Shown: positions 17,456 to 29,898, counted from the stretch's first letter. The stretch is DNA of 64,000 nt from Kiloniellales bacterium (GCA_028280455.1 JANQLT010000163.1:32143-96142), one strand, 5' to 3'. The notes: generated by a model not told the origin, from the letters alone. A program made the numbers and translations.

Positions 17456-17985
17456 TGGAAGTCCGGTTTGCCCGGCGGATGTGCGAGCGCCCAATAGGAC
17501 ATGCCGCCGTCCAGTTCTTCGATCACCGCCGCGATGCCGAGCTGCCAGGGCTCATGGCGCGGCAGGCCGCCGATCGCTAGCGACGCGTGCAGCGCGAAGC
17601 GGTCCCTTGCTACGCGTGGCTCGATCCGCGGCGGGCTGACGTCCTGCGCGACCTGCATGCCCTCCCGATAGGCTTGGAAGCGGTAGGCGGCCCAAGCGCT
17701 CGAGGGTGCGAAATTGAGCTCGTAGTAAGCCGTGCCGGTCGTCGCCCGAACGAAGGCTTCGAAGCAGGTCGTGCGCCACAGGCCGTCGCGGCGCTGCGGA
17801 CCATCGAGCGGCGCTAGCCGCAGACCGTCGATCCGGCCGATCACTTCGTAGGTGAGTCGCAATCGGCCGGAGTCTTGTCGCAAGGCCTCTACCGCGATGG
17901 CTGCCACGGCCGTGCATTGAGCGTGGCTGTGCAGCCGGAGTCGCGACGTGACCGTTCCTGTGGGGAGAGGGCTTCGAGTCTCCAT
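17395..17985 (-). CDS. DOMON-like domain protein of unknown function
   Basis: A 196-residue protein resembling the conserved proteobacterial DOMON-like family (LRLTYEVIGRIDGLRLAP, then GLWRTTCFEAFVR, YYELNFAPSSAWAAYRF and YWALAHPPGKPDFHH). DOMON folds are beta-sandwiches that can bind sugars or haem; this group has no assigned activity known to me. No signal peptide is seen. It runs tail-to-tail into the TetR gene with a 61-base overlap and ends 14 bases after the oxyR stop, so it may be read with oxyR. Confidence 0.75.
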   Translation of the reverse strand: METRSPLPTGTVTSRLRLHSHAQCTAVAAIAVEALRQDSGRLRLTYEVIGRIDGLRLAPLDGPQRRDGLWRTTCFEAFVRATTGTAYYELNFAPSSAWAAYRFQAYREGMQVAQDVSPPRIEPRVARDRFALHASLAIGGLPRHEPWQLGIAAVIEELDGGMSYWALAHPPGKPDFHHADGFTATLPPVLGTTSSK

Positions 17986-17996
17986 CGTGACCGTAA

Positions 17997-21254
<3,258 letters not shown>

Positions 21255-21278
21255 GCGTCAGTCTGCTTCGTCAAGGAG

Positions 21279-21312
21279 AACGGCGTCTCGAGCCTGCTCG
21301 GGACGCCGTTTT
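21279..21312 (+). terminator. katG terminator
   Basis: AACGGCGTC (from 21279) pairs with GACGCCGTT (to 21310), extended inward by CGAGC/GCTCG with one G-U pair, and is followed by TT. It lies 25 bases after the katG stop. The facing LysR gene ends at 21335, so the hairpin may serve both directions. Confidence 0.85.
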
Positions 21313-21334
21313 CGATTCCGGGCGGCGACGTCTC

Positions 21335-22279
21335 TCATCTCTTCCCCGTGGCCGCGGACAGCGGGGTCTCCAGCTCGATGCCGTTGCGCGCGACGACGTC
21401 GGCGGTGACCTGCAGGAAGTGGTCGATGGTCGAGACCTTGGCGCGGCGCTCGCGGTGCCAGGTCGCCAGGGTGTCGATCTGCGGCAGGGCCTCGCGCAGC
21501 GGCTTGACGACGATGCCCCTGATGAAGTGCAGCCACTCGCTGTCGACGTAGAGCGTGATACCCATCTCCGCCGCCACCAAGCCCATGATGCCGTCGCCGT
21601 GCTCGGCCTCCTGGATGATACGCGGCTGGAAGCCGTGGCGCCGGCAGAGGTCCCTGATGATCCGGTGATAGATCCGCCAGGTCTCCCAGCGGCCCATGAT
21701 GAAATACTCGTTGGCGAGGTCGGCGACCGACAGGGCCTTCTGCGCGGCCAGCCGATGAGACGACGGCAGCACGCAGACCAAGCGCTCCTTGCGCACGATG
21801 ATCTGGTCCAGGTCGCTATGGTGGGAGGGCCCGGTATGGAAGGCGACCTCCAGGGCGCCGTCGAGCACCATGCTCAGCATCTCCGGCGTCGGCGAGTCGA
21901 CCAGCTTGACGTCGACCTCGGGATAGGCCGCGCGGAACTGGCGCACCGTCTCCGGCAGGAGGCCGCTGATGGCGAAGTCGTTGAAGCCGACGCGGACCTC
22001 GCCGGTGATTCCGCTCTGCACCCGCCGGGCCAGATCGACCGCGTCGTCGAGGCTCTCCAGGATCGCCTGCGAGCGGGAGAGAAAGGCCCGGCCCGCCTCG
22101 GTCAGGCTGGTGACGCGGGTGGTGCGCTCGAAGAGCGTGACGCCGGCCTCCTCCTCCAGGTGCTTGATGGTCCGGCTGAGGGCCGGCTGGGCGACGCCGA
22201 TCCGTTCCGACGCGCCGCGAAAGCTGAGCTCCTCGGCGACGGCGCAGAAGGCCTTCAGGTGTCGCAGCTCGATTCGCAT
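21335..22279 (-). CDS. LysR-family regulator of the peptide-transport operon
   Basis: A 314-residue regulator. The N-terminal winged helix reads LRHLKAFCAVAEELSFRGAS with ERIGVAQPALSRTIKHLEE as recognition region; a type-2 periplasmic-binding-like effector domain follows (GEVRVGFNDFAISG). It is divergent from the binding protein/dipeptidase/ABC operon at 22404, with a classical T-N11-A dyad between them. It is probably the local activator, responding to a peptide-derived effector. Confidence 0.92.
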   Translation of the reverse strand: MRIELRHLKAFCAVAEELSFRGASERIGVAQPALSRTIKHLEEEAGVTLFERTTRVTSLTEAGRAFLSRSQAILESLDDAVDLARRVQSGITGEVRVGFNDFAISGLLPETVRQFRAAYPEVDVKLVDSPTPEMLSMVLDGALEVAFHTGPSHHSDLDQIIVRKERLVCVLPSSHRLAAQKALSVADLANEYFIMGRWETWRIYHRIIRDLCRRHGFQPRIIQEAEHGDGIMGLVAAEMGITLYVDSEWLHFIRGIVVKPLREALPQIDTLATWHRERRAKVSTIDHFLQVTADVVARNGIELETPLSAATGKR

Positions 22280-22281
22280 TG

Positions 22282-22296
22282 ATGCTTCTCAAGCAT
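22282..22296. promoter_or_regulatory. LysR box (T-N11-A) in divergent promoter
   Basis: ATGCTT and AAGCAT form a perfect inverted repeat around CTC. This gives a T-N11-A core at 22283-22295, directly in front of the lysR start and 108 bases before the binding-protein gene. Confidence 0.65.
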
Positions 22297-22403
22297 TAAT
22301 TCATGCCTAACTGATATTTGAGAATACACATTATGGCTCCTACCTTGCCAGCCTTGATCGCCGCTCAAGTGCGATGAGGCAACGGACGGACAGGGAGCAG
22401 CGC

Positions 22404-23927
22404 ATGACCTGGAATGCGAGAATTCTCTTGGCCGCAGCGGCTTTGGTGCTGGCTGCGCAAGGCGCCAAGGCGGACAAGGCCGACGACACCCTGAGGATCG
22501 GCTGGGGCGTCGACGGCGTCATGGTCAACGCCGACAACTACTACGGCGCCACGCGGTCGGGCATCTGGTTCACCGCCATGGTTTGGGACACGCTGATCTA
22601 CCGCGACCCCACCTCGGGCGAGTACCTGCCGAACCTGGCCAGCGGCTGGAACTGGATCGACGACACCACCCTCGAGCTGACGCTCCGCGAGGGCGTCACC
22701 TTCCACAACGGCGAGCCCTTCGACGCCGACGATGTCGTCTACACCTACAACACGGTCTCCGCGCCCGACAGCGGCGTGAAGTTCCAGCGGATCGTCAACT
22801 GGATCGACAAGACCGAGAAGGTCGATGCCACGACCGTGCGGATCCACAGCAAGGGCCCCTTCCCGCAGGCCCTTGAGTTCCTCGCCGGGCCGATGCCGGT
22901 CTACCCCAACGAGTACTACGCCGAGGTCGGGACCGAAGGCATGTCCAACAAGCCGATCGGCACGGGCCCCTACAAGGTCGTCAGCATGAAGCCGGGCGAG
23001 GAGTACACCCTGGTGCGCAACGACGGCTACACCTGGGGCGGCCCGAAGGGGATGGCCAAGATCAAGAACGTCGTGATCCGCGAGATCCCGGACGTGCAGA
23101 CCCAGGTGGCCGAGCTCCTGGCCGGCGGCATCGACGTCACCGCCGACCTGACGCCCGACCTCGTGGCCAAGCTTCAGGGTCGGCCGGGCGTCACCGCCGA
23201 GATGGCCGAGACCCTGCGGATCTTCTACCTGGGCATGGATGCCGCCGGGCGCACCAACAGCGATCCGACCAAGAACCCGAAGGTTCGCCAGGCGATCAGC
23301 CACGCCGTCAATCGACAGGCCATCGTCGACAACCTCCTGGGCGGCGCGCCGAGAGTCGTCAACACGCCTTGCCATCCCTTGCAGTTCGGCTGCGACGAGT
23401 CGATGGCCAGGGTCTACGACTACGATCCGGGCAAGGCCAAGGCCCTGCTGACCGAGGCCGGCTATGGAGACGGCTTCACCATCGACCTCTACGCCGAAGC
23501 GCCGGCCCACGAGGCCGAGGCCATCATGGGCGACCTGGCGAAGGTCGGCATCCAAACGAAACTGCACCGCCTGCCTTGGGAGGCCTTTCGCGACGCGCAG
23601 GTGGCCAACAAGGTGCCCCTGTGGCTGGCCAACTGGGGCTCCTATTCCCTGGCGGATGCCGCGGCCAGTGTCAGCGTCTTCTTCAACGGCAGCGAGGACG
23701 ACTTCGCCCAGGACACGGACGTCATGGAGTGGCTCAAGCAGGCCGACACCAACACCGACCCGGCGACCCGCAAAAAGCTCTACGGCAAGGCCATCGCGCG
23801 GATCACCGAGCAAGCCTACATCTTGCCGACCTTCAGCGGTGTTCGGAGCTACGGCTGGGATTCCGAGCTGAACTTCACGCCCTACGCGGACGAGATCCCG
23901 CGCTTCTACGAGTACAGCTGGAAATAG
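22404..23927 (+). CDS. Family 5 (dipeptide/oligopeptide) ABC substrate-binding protein
   Basis: A 507-residue periplasmic protein of the DppA/OppA class. The ATG at 22404 has a GGGAG ribosome site and starts a clear signal peptide (MTWNARILLAAAALVLAAQG, cleaved near AKA). An in-frame ATG at 22374 would give a less typical N-terminus. Family blocks include YLPNLASGWNW, LTLREGVTFHNGEPFDADDV and the NPKVRQAISHAVNRQAIV segment. It opens an operon with two M19 dipeptidase-like proteins and DppBCDF-like subunits, so the ligand may be a peptide or N-acyl compound cleaved after uptake. A strong hairpin follows the stop. Confidence 0.93.
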   Translation: MTWNARILLAAAALVLAAQGAKADKADDTLRIGWGVDGVMVNADNYYGATRSGIWFTAMVWDTLIYRDPTSGEYLPNLASGWNWIDDTTLELTLREGVTFHNGEPFDADDVVYTYNTVSAPDSGVKFQRIVNWIDKTEKVDATTVRIHSKGPFPQALEFLAGPMPVYPNEYYAEVGTEGMSNKPIGTGPYKVVSMKPGEEYTLVRNDGYTWGGPKGMAKIKNVVIREIPDVQTQVAELLAGGIDVTADLTPDLVAKLQGRPGVTAEMAETLRIFYLGMDAAGRTNSDPTKNPKVRQAISHAVNRQAIVDNLLGGAPRVVNTPCHPLQFGCDESMARVYDYDPGKAKALLTEAGYGDGFTIDLYAEAPAHEAEAIMGDLAKVGIQTKLHRLPWEAFRDAQVANKVPLWLANWGSYSLADAAASVSVFFNGSEDDFAQDTDVMEWLKQADTNTDPATRKKLYGKAIARITEQAYILPTFSGVRSYGWDSELNFTPYADEIPRFYEYSWK

Positions 23928-23942
23928 CCCGACGACGTGACG

Positions 23943-23971
23943 GCGGCGCGCCTGCTCGACGGGCGCGCCGC
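23943..23971 (+). promoter_or_regulatory. Intercistronic hairpin after the binding-protein gene
   Basis: GCGGCGCGCC pairs with GGCGCGCCGC across a nine-base loop, 15 bases after the stop. No T-tract follows. Such hairpins commonly protect the binding-protein message and lower downstream expression. Confidence 0.6.
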
Positions 23972-23988
23972 GCCGTGGAGCTTGCGCC

Positions 23989-24984
23989 ATGTTACCTGAG
24001 AGCCAACTGGGCCCCGGGGCGCTGCACAGCGATGCCCTGGTCTGCGATACGACCTTGCCCTGGACCGACTATGGGCGCGCGGAGCACCGGGCACAGACCC
24101 TGCCGCGCATGGTCGAGAACGGCGTCGATTTCGTCTCCCTGACCCTCGCGTCCGATTCCGAGTCCACGCTCGAGGTCCTGAAGGCCATCGCCCGGGAGCG
24201 CCGCAGCTTCCTGTCGCAGCCGGCGCTCTATCGTCTCGTCGAGAGCGTGGACGACGTCCTCGCGGCGAAGCGGGACAAGCGGCTCGCCCTCTCCTTCAAC
24301 CTGCAGGGGACCAACGCGCTGGACGGCGACCTCAACATGGTCGAGGTCTTCTACAAGCTGGGCGTCCGGCATATGCTGCTCGCCTACAACCACCGGAACA
24401 GGGTCGGCGACGGCTGTCACGAGCCCGGCGACCGCGGCCTCACCGCCTTCGGGCGGGAGCTGGTGCAGGAGATGAACCGGGTCGGCATGATCGTCGATTG
24501 CAGCCATACCGGCCACCGGACCTCGATGGACGCCATGGAGGTCTCCAGCGCGCCGGTGATCTTCTCGCACTCCAACCCGCGCGCGCTTTGGCAGCACGAC
24601 CGCAACATCGGCGACGACCTGGCCCGGGCCAGCGCGGCGAGCGGCGGGGTCGTGGGCGTGGTCGGCGTCGGTATCTTCATGGGCGAGAACGATTCGGCGA
24701 CCTCGACCCTGGTGCGTCAGATCGACTACTACGCCGAGCTGATCGGCACAGAGCACATCTGCCTCGGTCTGGACTACGTCTACGACGTCGAGGAGATGCA
24801 GCGCTACATGTCGGAGGTGAAGTCGCCGGCGAGCGGCAACTACGACAAGATGACCGCCTTCTTCCAGCCCGAGCAGCTCCCGGAGCTGACCGAGGCGCTG
24901 CTCGCCGGCGGCTATTCCGAGACGGCGGTGCGCGGAATCCTCGGGGAGAACTTCCTCCGGGTCGCACGCGCCGTCTGGCGATAG
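23989..24984 (+). CDS. M19-family dipeptidase-like protein with altered metal site
   Basis: A 331-residue member of the renal dipeptidase (M19) family. Two metal histidines are kept: H173 in VDCSHTG and H194 in IFSHSNPRAL. The N-terminal His-x-Asp pair is absent; the corresponding stretch is VCDTTLPW at residues 18-25. The bridging glutamate is replaced by Q106 in FNLQGTNALDGD. Normal binuclear zinc chemistry is therefore doubtful. It may use one metal, act on another substrate, or work with the paralogue at the end of the same operon. The sequence otherwise aligns along the whole barrel and the frame is intact. Confidence 0.85.
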   Translation: MLPESQLGPGALHSDALVCDTTLPWTDYGRAEHRAQTLPRMVENGVDFVSLTLASDSESTLEVLKAIARERRSFLSQPALYRLVESVDDVLAAKRDKRLALSFNLQGTNALDGDLNMVEVFYKLGVRHMLLAYNHRNRVGDGCHEPGDRGLTAFGRELVQEMNRVGMIVDCSHTGHRTSMDAMEVSSAPVIFSHSNPRALWQHDRNIGDDLARASAASGGVVGVVGVGIFMGENDSATSTLVRQIDYYAELIGTEHICLGLDYVYDVEEMQRYMSEVKSPASGNYDKMTAFFQPEQLPELTEALLAGGYSETAVRGILGENFLRVARAVWR

Positions 24985-25000
24985 CGCGCCGACGCCGCGC

Positions 25001-25918
25001 ATGCTGCCGTTCGTCGCCAAGCGGCTGGTCAGCGCCCTTCTGACCTTGCTGCTGGTCTCGGTCCTGACCTTCTCCCTGGCCCATCTCGCGGGCGATCCGG
25101 CCATCGCCGTCGCCGGCCGGGAAGCCTCGGCAGAGGATATCGAGCGCATCCGCGCCTACTACGGCTTCGACCGCCCGATCGTCGTGCAGTACCTCTCCTG
25201 GTGCGCCAAGGCCGCCGTCGGCGACTTCGGCATGTCCTACCACTATCAGCAAGCGGTCTCGGACATGCTCGTCGCGCGTCTGCCGATCACGCTGTCGCTC
25301 GGCATCGCCGCGCTCGCCTTCGCCCTGGTCCTGTCCCTGCCCCTGGGCGTTCTGGCGGCGATCCGCCGCGGCTCGCTGATCGACCGGCTCTGTCTCTTCC
25401 TCGCCGTCGTCGGCCAGGCCATGCCGACCTTCTGGCTGGCGCTGCTGATGATCGTGTACTTCTCCCTGACGCTGCAATGGCTGCCGGTCTCGGGCAACAG
25501 TAGCTGGCTGAACTTCGTCATGCCGACCATCGCCCTCGGCTACTTCGCCACGCCGGCGCTCATGCGGCTGACTCGGGCCGGCATGATCGACGCCTTGGAG
25601 TCCGACTATGTCCGCACCGCCTGGGCGAAGGGCCTGCGGCCTTTCACGGTGTTGTTCAGGCACGCCCTGCGCAACGTCATGATCCCCATCGTCTCGGTCT
25701 CGGCCGTGCAGCTCGGCGCCATGCTCGCCGGCTCGATCGTCGTCGAGCAGATCTTCGCGCTGCAAGGCATCGGCTGGCTCGGCTACGACGCCACGGTGCG
25801 CTCCGACCTGCCCGTCGTGCAGGCCATCACCCTGATCATCGCCGCCTTCTACGTGCTGCTCACCCTGGCCGCCGATCTGATCAACGCGGCCCTCGATCCG
25901 CGCATCAGGGTGACCTGA
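25001..25918 (+). CDS. Dipeptide/oligopeptide ABC permease (DppB type)
   Basis: A 305-residue inner-membrane protein with the N-terminal segment typical of DppB (PFVAKRLVSALLTLLLVSVLTF), the large periplasmic loop ending AAVGDFGMSY, and the coupling loop SDYVRTAWAKGL. It follows the first M19 gene by 16 bases. It should pair with the DppC-type subunit next door. Confidence 0.95.
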   Translation: MLPFVAKRLVSALLTLLLVSVLTFSLAHLAGDPAIAVAGREASAEDIERIRAYYGFDRPIVVQYLSWCAKAAVGDFGMSYHYQQAVSDMLVARLPITLSLGIAALAFALVLSLPLGVLAAIRRGSLIDRLCLFLAVVGQAMPTFWLALLMIVYFSLTLQWLPVSGNSSWLNFVMPTIALGYFATPALMRLTRAGMIDALESDYVRTAWAKGLRPFTVLFRHALRNVMIPIVSVSAVQLGAMLAGSIVVEQIFALQGIGWLGYDATVRSDLPVVQAITLIIAAFYVLLTLAADLINAALDPRIRVT

Positions 25919-25922
25919 GCCG

Positions 25923-26819
25923 ATGAGCGCGGGCAACGAAAGCAACGCGGCCATCGACGAAGCCCGCGCCTTTCGGCGCTTCCTGCGCCGGGCCGCGCGC
26001 AACGGCAGCGCCCTGACGGGCGGTCTCGTGCTGCTCCTGGTCCTCCTCGTCGCCCTTGCGGCACCGCTGCTCGCGCCCTACGACCCCTATGCGCACGACC
26101 TCTCCCGGCGGCTGCTGCCGCCCCTGTTCTATCCTGGCCACGACCCGGCCCATCTCCTCGGCACGGACGGCTTCGGACGCGACTATCTGTCGCGGCTGAT
26201 CTACGGCGCGCGGGTCTCGCTGCTGATCGGCATCTCGGTCATGCTGATCTCCGGCCTGATCGGCACCGTCCTGGGGCTGCTCGCCGGCTACTTCGGCGGC
26301 CGCATCGACCAGGTCATCATGTTCGTCATCAACACCCGGCTCGCGCTGCCGGTGTTCCTCGTGGCCATGGCGGTGGTCGTGGTGCTCGGCGCCTCGCTCT
26401 GGGGCACGATCATCACGCTCGGGCTGTTTCTTTGGGATCGCTTCGCGGTCGTCGTGCGCAGCGCCACGCAGCAGATCGCCAGCCAGGACTACGTGACCGC
26501 CGCCAGGTCCATCGGCTGCTCGCACCGCCAGATCCTCCTGGGCGAGATTCTGCCCAACCTGATGAACGCCGTGGTGGTCGTCGGCACCATCGAGATGGCC
26601 TATGCGATCCTGCTGGAGGCGGCGCTGTCGTTCCTCGGCTTCGGGGTTCAGGAGCCGACCCCCTCCTGGGGCCTGATGCTGGCCCAGGCCCGCCAGTATC
26701 TCTTCTTCGACGCCTGGCTGCTCTACATCCCCGGCGCCGCGCTGTTTCTCGTCGTGCTCTGCATCAACCTCTTCGGCGACGGCCTGCGGGACCTGCTGGG
26801 CATGGGAGAGGACACGTGA
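25923..26819 (+). CDS. Dipeptide/oligopeptide ABC permease (DppC type)
   Basis: A 298-residue inner-membrane protein. The block HLLGTDGFGRDYLSRLIYGARVS near residue 80 is diagnostic of DppC/OppC, and the ATPase-coupling loop is QDYVTAARSIGCSHRQI. Its TGA overlaps the GTG start of the first ATPase gene, so the two are translationally coupled. Confidence 0.95.
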   Translation: MSAGNESNAAIDEARAFRRFLRRAARNGSALTGGLVLLLVLLVALAAPLLAPYDPYAHDLSRRLLPPLFYPGHDPAHLLGTDGFGRDYLSRLIYGARVSLLIGISVMLISGLIGTVLGLLAGYFGGRIDQVIMFVINTRLALPVFLVAMAVVVVLGASLWGTIITLGLFLWDRFAVVVRSATQQIASQDYVTAARSIGCSHRQILLGEILPNLMNAVVVVGTIEMAYAILLEAALSFLGFGVQEPTPSWGLMLAQARQYLFFDAWLLYIPGAALFLVVLCINLFGDGLRDLLGMGEDT

Positions 26820-27811
26820 GCGCCCTGCTGGAGGTCCGTGACCTGCACGTCGAGATTCCGACCTCGGCCGGGCTGGTCAGGGCCGTGCGCGGCGTCAGCT
26901 TCGCCGTCGACAAGGGGGAGATCCTCTGCGTCGTGGGCGAATCGGGCTGCGGAAAGTCCCTGACCTCCCTGGCCGTGATGGGGCTGCTGCCGCGGCGCGC
27001 GCGGCGCCGCGCCGCCGTCATGCGCTTCGCCGACCAGGATTTGGCCGGCGCCGGCCCCGCTCGGCTTGGCGAGCTGCGCGGCGATCGCATGGCGATGATC
27101 TTTCAGGACCCCATGACGTCGCTCAATCCGGTGCTCACGATCGGCGATCAGTTGATGGAGGTCTACCGCCGGCACCGGGAAGGCGGTCGCGAGGCCGCGC
27201 GCGCCAGGGCGATCGAGCTCTTGGAGACCGCCGGTGTGCCGGCGCCGGCGCAGCGCCTGGAGCAGTACCCGCACCAGCTTTCGGGCGGCCTGCGGCAGCG
27301 GGTGATGATCGCCATGGCCTTGATGTGCGAGCCGGACCTGCTGATCGCCGACGAGCCGACGACGGCGCTCGACGTCACCATCCAGGCCCAGGTTCTGTCC
27401 CTGCTCAAGCGCCTGCAGCGCGACCTCGGCCTGGCCGTCATCCTGGTGACCCACGATCTGGGCGTCGTCGCCCGCATGGCCGACCGCGTGCTGGTCATGT
27501 ACGCCGGCGAGATCGTCGAGCAGGCGACGGCGGCGGAGCTCTTCTCCCGTCCCTGTCACCCCTACACCCAAGGCCTGATGCGCTGCCTGCCGGGCCAGGC
27601 CGGCAGCGCGCGGCTAGGCACGATCCCCGGCATGGTGCCCAACATGACCGGCGCCTTTGCCGGCTGCTGCTTCGTCGAGCGTTGCGCCTATGCGACCGCC
27701 GATTGCCGGCAAGGCGGAAGGGAGCTGGTGTCGCTGACGCCGAGCCATGCCTACCGCTGTCTCTTGCCGGCGCAGGAGTCCCTGGGCCATTTGCGGAGCC
27801 CCGCGTCATGA
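26816..27811 (+). CDS. Peptide ABC transporter ATPase (DppD type)
   Basis: A 331-residue ATPase starting at GTG 26816 within the upstream stop (GTGA). It has Walker A GESGCGKS, a Q-loop in MIFQDPMTSLNP, the signature LSGGLRQRV, Walker B LLIADEPTTALD, and the H-loop histidine in VTHDLGVVA. The C-terminal oligopeptide-type extension carries the cysteine cluster (CCFVERCAYATADC, then C near the end), which in this family can bind an iron-sulfur cluster. Confidence 0.95.
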   Translation: MSALLEVRDLHVEIPTSAGLVRAVRGVSFAVDKGEILCVVGESGCGKSLTSLAVMGLLPRRARRRAAVMRFADQDLAGAGPARLGELRGDRMAMIFQDPMTSLNPVLTIGDQLMEVYRRHREGGREAARARAIELLETAGVPAPAQRLEQYPHQLSGGLRQRVMIAMALMCEPDLLIADEPTTALDVTIQAQVLSLLKRLQRDLGLAVILVTHDLGVVARMADRVLVMYAGEIVEQATAAELFSRPCHPYTQGLMRCLPGQAGSARLGTIPGMVPNMTGAFAGCCFVERCAYATADCRQGGRELVSLTPSHAYRCLLPAQESLGHLRSPAS

Positions 27812-28803
27812 CGGTCGCGATCGAAGCGCGCGACCTGCACCGCAGCTATCGGCTCAGCCGCGGGGCCTGGGGCGCCGGCGCGCGCGTGCAAGCGGTCTCG
27901 GGCGTTTCCTTCCAGGTCGAGCGCGGCAGCGTGCTCGGCCTGGTCGGGGAGTCCGGCTGCGGCAAGTCGACGCTGGCGCGCCTGCTGCTCGGCCTCGAGC
28001 AGCCCAATGCCGGCCAGGTCCTGATCGACGGCCGGCCGGTGGCCGAGATGGGCCGTCTGGAACGGGCGCGAAAGATCCAGATCGTGTTCCAGGACCCGAA
28101 CTCCTCGCTCAATCCGCGCAAGAGCGTGCTGTCCATCCTGACCATGCCGCTGCGGGTCCACGGCCTGGGCAGCCGGCAGGAGCGCGAGCGCCGCGCCGCC
28201 GAGGTCATGGACCAGGTGGGCCTGCCGAGACGCCTCCTGCAGAGCCGCCCCAGCGGCTTGTCGGGTGGCCAGCGCCAGCGGGTCGCCATCGCCCGGGCCC
28301 TGATCGTGCGGCCGGAGATCCTGATCTGCGACGAGCCGACCTCGGCCTTGGACGTCTCCGTGCAAGCCCAGATCCTCAACCTGCTCCAGGACCTGCGCGC
28401 CGAGCTCGGCCTGACCTACATCGTGATCTCGCACAACCTGGCGGTCATCGAGCACATGGCCACGCGGGTCGCCGTCATGTATCTCGGGCGCCTGGTGGAG
28501 GAGAACGCAACCGCCGCGCTCTTTTCCTCGCCCCGGCATCCCTACACCGCGGCCCTGCTCGCCTCCGTGCTGACGCCCGACCCGGCCCTGGGCCTTCCCG
28601 AGACGGACCTCGGCGGCGACTTCCCCAATCCCCTGGCGCCGCCGGAGGGCTGCCGCTTTCACCCGCGCTGCCCGCAGGCCATGGCGGCCTGTTCGCGGCA
28701 GGCGCCCGCACCGCTTCGCTGCGGCGAGGGTCTCGTCGAGTGCCACCTCTACGGCGGGTCCGGCGCCGGAAAGCAAGAAAGCGTTGGCTCCCATGCCCGG
28801 TGA
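27808..28803 (+). CDS. Peptide ABC transporter ATPase (DppF type)
   Basis: A 331-residue ATPase starting at ATG 27808 in an ATGA overlap with the DppD-type gene. It has Walker A GESGCGKST, the Q-loop in IVFQDPNSSLNPR, the signature [15 protein letters not shown], Walker B LICDEPTSALDVS and H-loop ISHNLAVIE. The C-terminal cysteine-rich tail (GCRFHPRCPQAMAAC) matches DppF. Its last 11 bases overlap the second M19 gene. Confidence 0.95.
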   Translation: MTVAIEARDLHRSYRLSRGAWGAGARVQAVSGVSFQVERGSVLGLVGESGCGKSTLARLLLGLEQPNAGQVLIDGRPVAEMGRLERARKIQIVFQDPNSSLNPRKSVLSILTMPLRVHGLGSRQERERRAAEVMDQVGLPRRLLQSRPSGLSGGQRQRVAIARALIVRPEILICDEPTSALDVSVQAQILNLLQDLRAELGLTYIVISHNLAVIEHMATRVAVMYLGRLVEENATAALFSSPRHPYTAALLASVLTPDPALGLPETDLGGDFPNPLAPPEGCRFHPRCPQAMAACSRQAPAPLRCGEGLVECHLYGGSGAGKQESVGSHAR

Positions 28804-29800
28804 CAGCTTCGCTCGGCTCTATGCGGATCTCATCGTCTGGGATGCCCACGCCTGCCTGCCGCTGGTCCCGGGGCAGGACATGTCGGCCCTGGAGCGCCAC
28901 CGCGCCGCGGGGGCCAGCTTCGTCCACGTCAACGTCGGCATGGACTACAACCCCTTGCCGCAGATCATGCGGGTCATCGCCGGCTATCGCCGCTGGCTCG
29001 AGGAGCACGCGGATCGCTTCCTGCTGGCGGAGACGGTCGAGGACGTCCGCCGAGCCAAGCGTGACGGCCGCCTGGCGGTGGCCTTCGACCTGGAAGGCTC
29101 GATGATGCTGCAGGGCGACCTCGACATGCTGGACCTGTTCCACGATGTCGGCGTGCGCCAGATGCACCTCGCCTACAACCGCAACAACGCCGTGGCCGGC
29201 GGATGCCACGACCGCGACGGCGGCTTGAGCCCGCTCGGCCGCGGGGTCGTCCGCCGCATCAACGAGCTGGGCATCATCATGGACTGCTCGCACATGGGGC
29301 TCCGCAGCAGTCTCGAGGTGATGGAGATCTCGACGCGCCCCGTCGTCTTCTCGCATTCCAACGTGAAGGCCCTGCGGGACCATCCGCGCAACATCACGGA
29401 CGAGCAGATCGAAGCCTGCGCGGGCAGCGACGGCGTGGTCGGCATCTGCGGGATCGGGCCCTTCCTGGGGGACGACGAGATCTCCACCGAGCGCTTGCTG
29501 CGCCACGTCGACTACGTCGCCGAGCGCGTCGGCCCGCGGCACGTCGGCCTGGGCCTCGACTACGTCTTCGACCAGACCCACGACGAGATGCCGGCCGGCC
29601 AGGCGCAGGACTACTGGTACCCCGAGACGCAGGGCTATGACCTGCAAGGCATGCAGATCAAGCCGCCGGAGCACCTGCCCGAGATCGCCGGCGCGCTGCT
29701 CGATCGGGGCTACGAGCCCGAAGAGGTGCGAGCGGTCATGGGCGGCAACTTCCTGCGGGTCGCCGAGGCGACTTGGTCGGCCGCGAAAGGTCCGGTCTAG
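28793..29800 (+). CDS. M19-family dipeptidase-like protein, second paralogue
   Basis: A 335-residue M19 protein and last gene of the transport operon; ATG 28793 lies inside the end of the DppF-type gene. The metal glutamate E101 (FDLEGS), H167 (MDCSHMG) and H188 (VFSHSN) are present. The N-terminal pair reads D-A-H-A-C (residues 17-21), so H19 is kept while the usual aspartate is C21. It differs from the first paralogue, which lacks both the His and the Glu. It could cleave or deacylate the imported compound. The stop is 41 bases before the first dusA-like repeat. Confidence 0.88.
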   Translation: MPGDSFARLYADLIVWDAHACLPLVPGQDMSALERHRAAGASFVHVNVGMDYNPLPQIMRVIAGYRRWLEEHADRFLLAETVEDVRRAKRDGRLAVAFDLEGSMMLQGDLDMLDLFHDVGVRQMHLAYNRNNAVAGGCHDRDGGLSPLGRGVVRRINELGIIMDCSHMGLRSSLEVMEISTRPVVFSHSNVKALRDHPRNITDEQIEACAGSDGVVGICGIGPFLGDDEISTERLLRHVDYVAERVGPRHVGLGLDYVFDQTHDEMPAGQAQDYWYPETQGYDLQGMQIKPPEHLPEIAGALLDRGYEPEEVRAVMGGNFLRVAEATWSAAKGPV

Positions 29801-29841
29801 GCGAGGCGTCGCGCGCCGACAGCACTTCGGATGTCGGCCTG

Positions 29842-29898
29842 CTCTCCGTCGCGCCGATGATGGATTGGACGAGAAACTCAAGTATTGCAGATAGTTAG
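29842..29898 (+). repeat. dusA-like attachment repeat A
   Basis: In frame, this reads L-S-V-A-P-M-M-D-W-T-R-N-S-S-I-A-D-S-stop. SVAPMMDWT is the conserved opening of tRNA-dihydrouridine synthase A, whose gene start is a known island integration site. The frame then leaves DusA and stops. About 42 bases from ATGATGG to TTAG match the copies at 36545 and 56638. No DusA body follows, so this is a site remnant and not a gene. It lies at the junction between the peptide-transport operon and the accessory region. Confidence 0.7.

Noticed and set aside
29842..29898. Annotating a truncated dusA gene at each repeat
   Set aside because: Only about ten DusA residues are present and no start codon context or downstream DusA sequence supports a gene; they are treated as attachment-site repeats.
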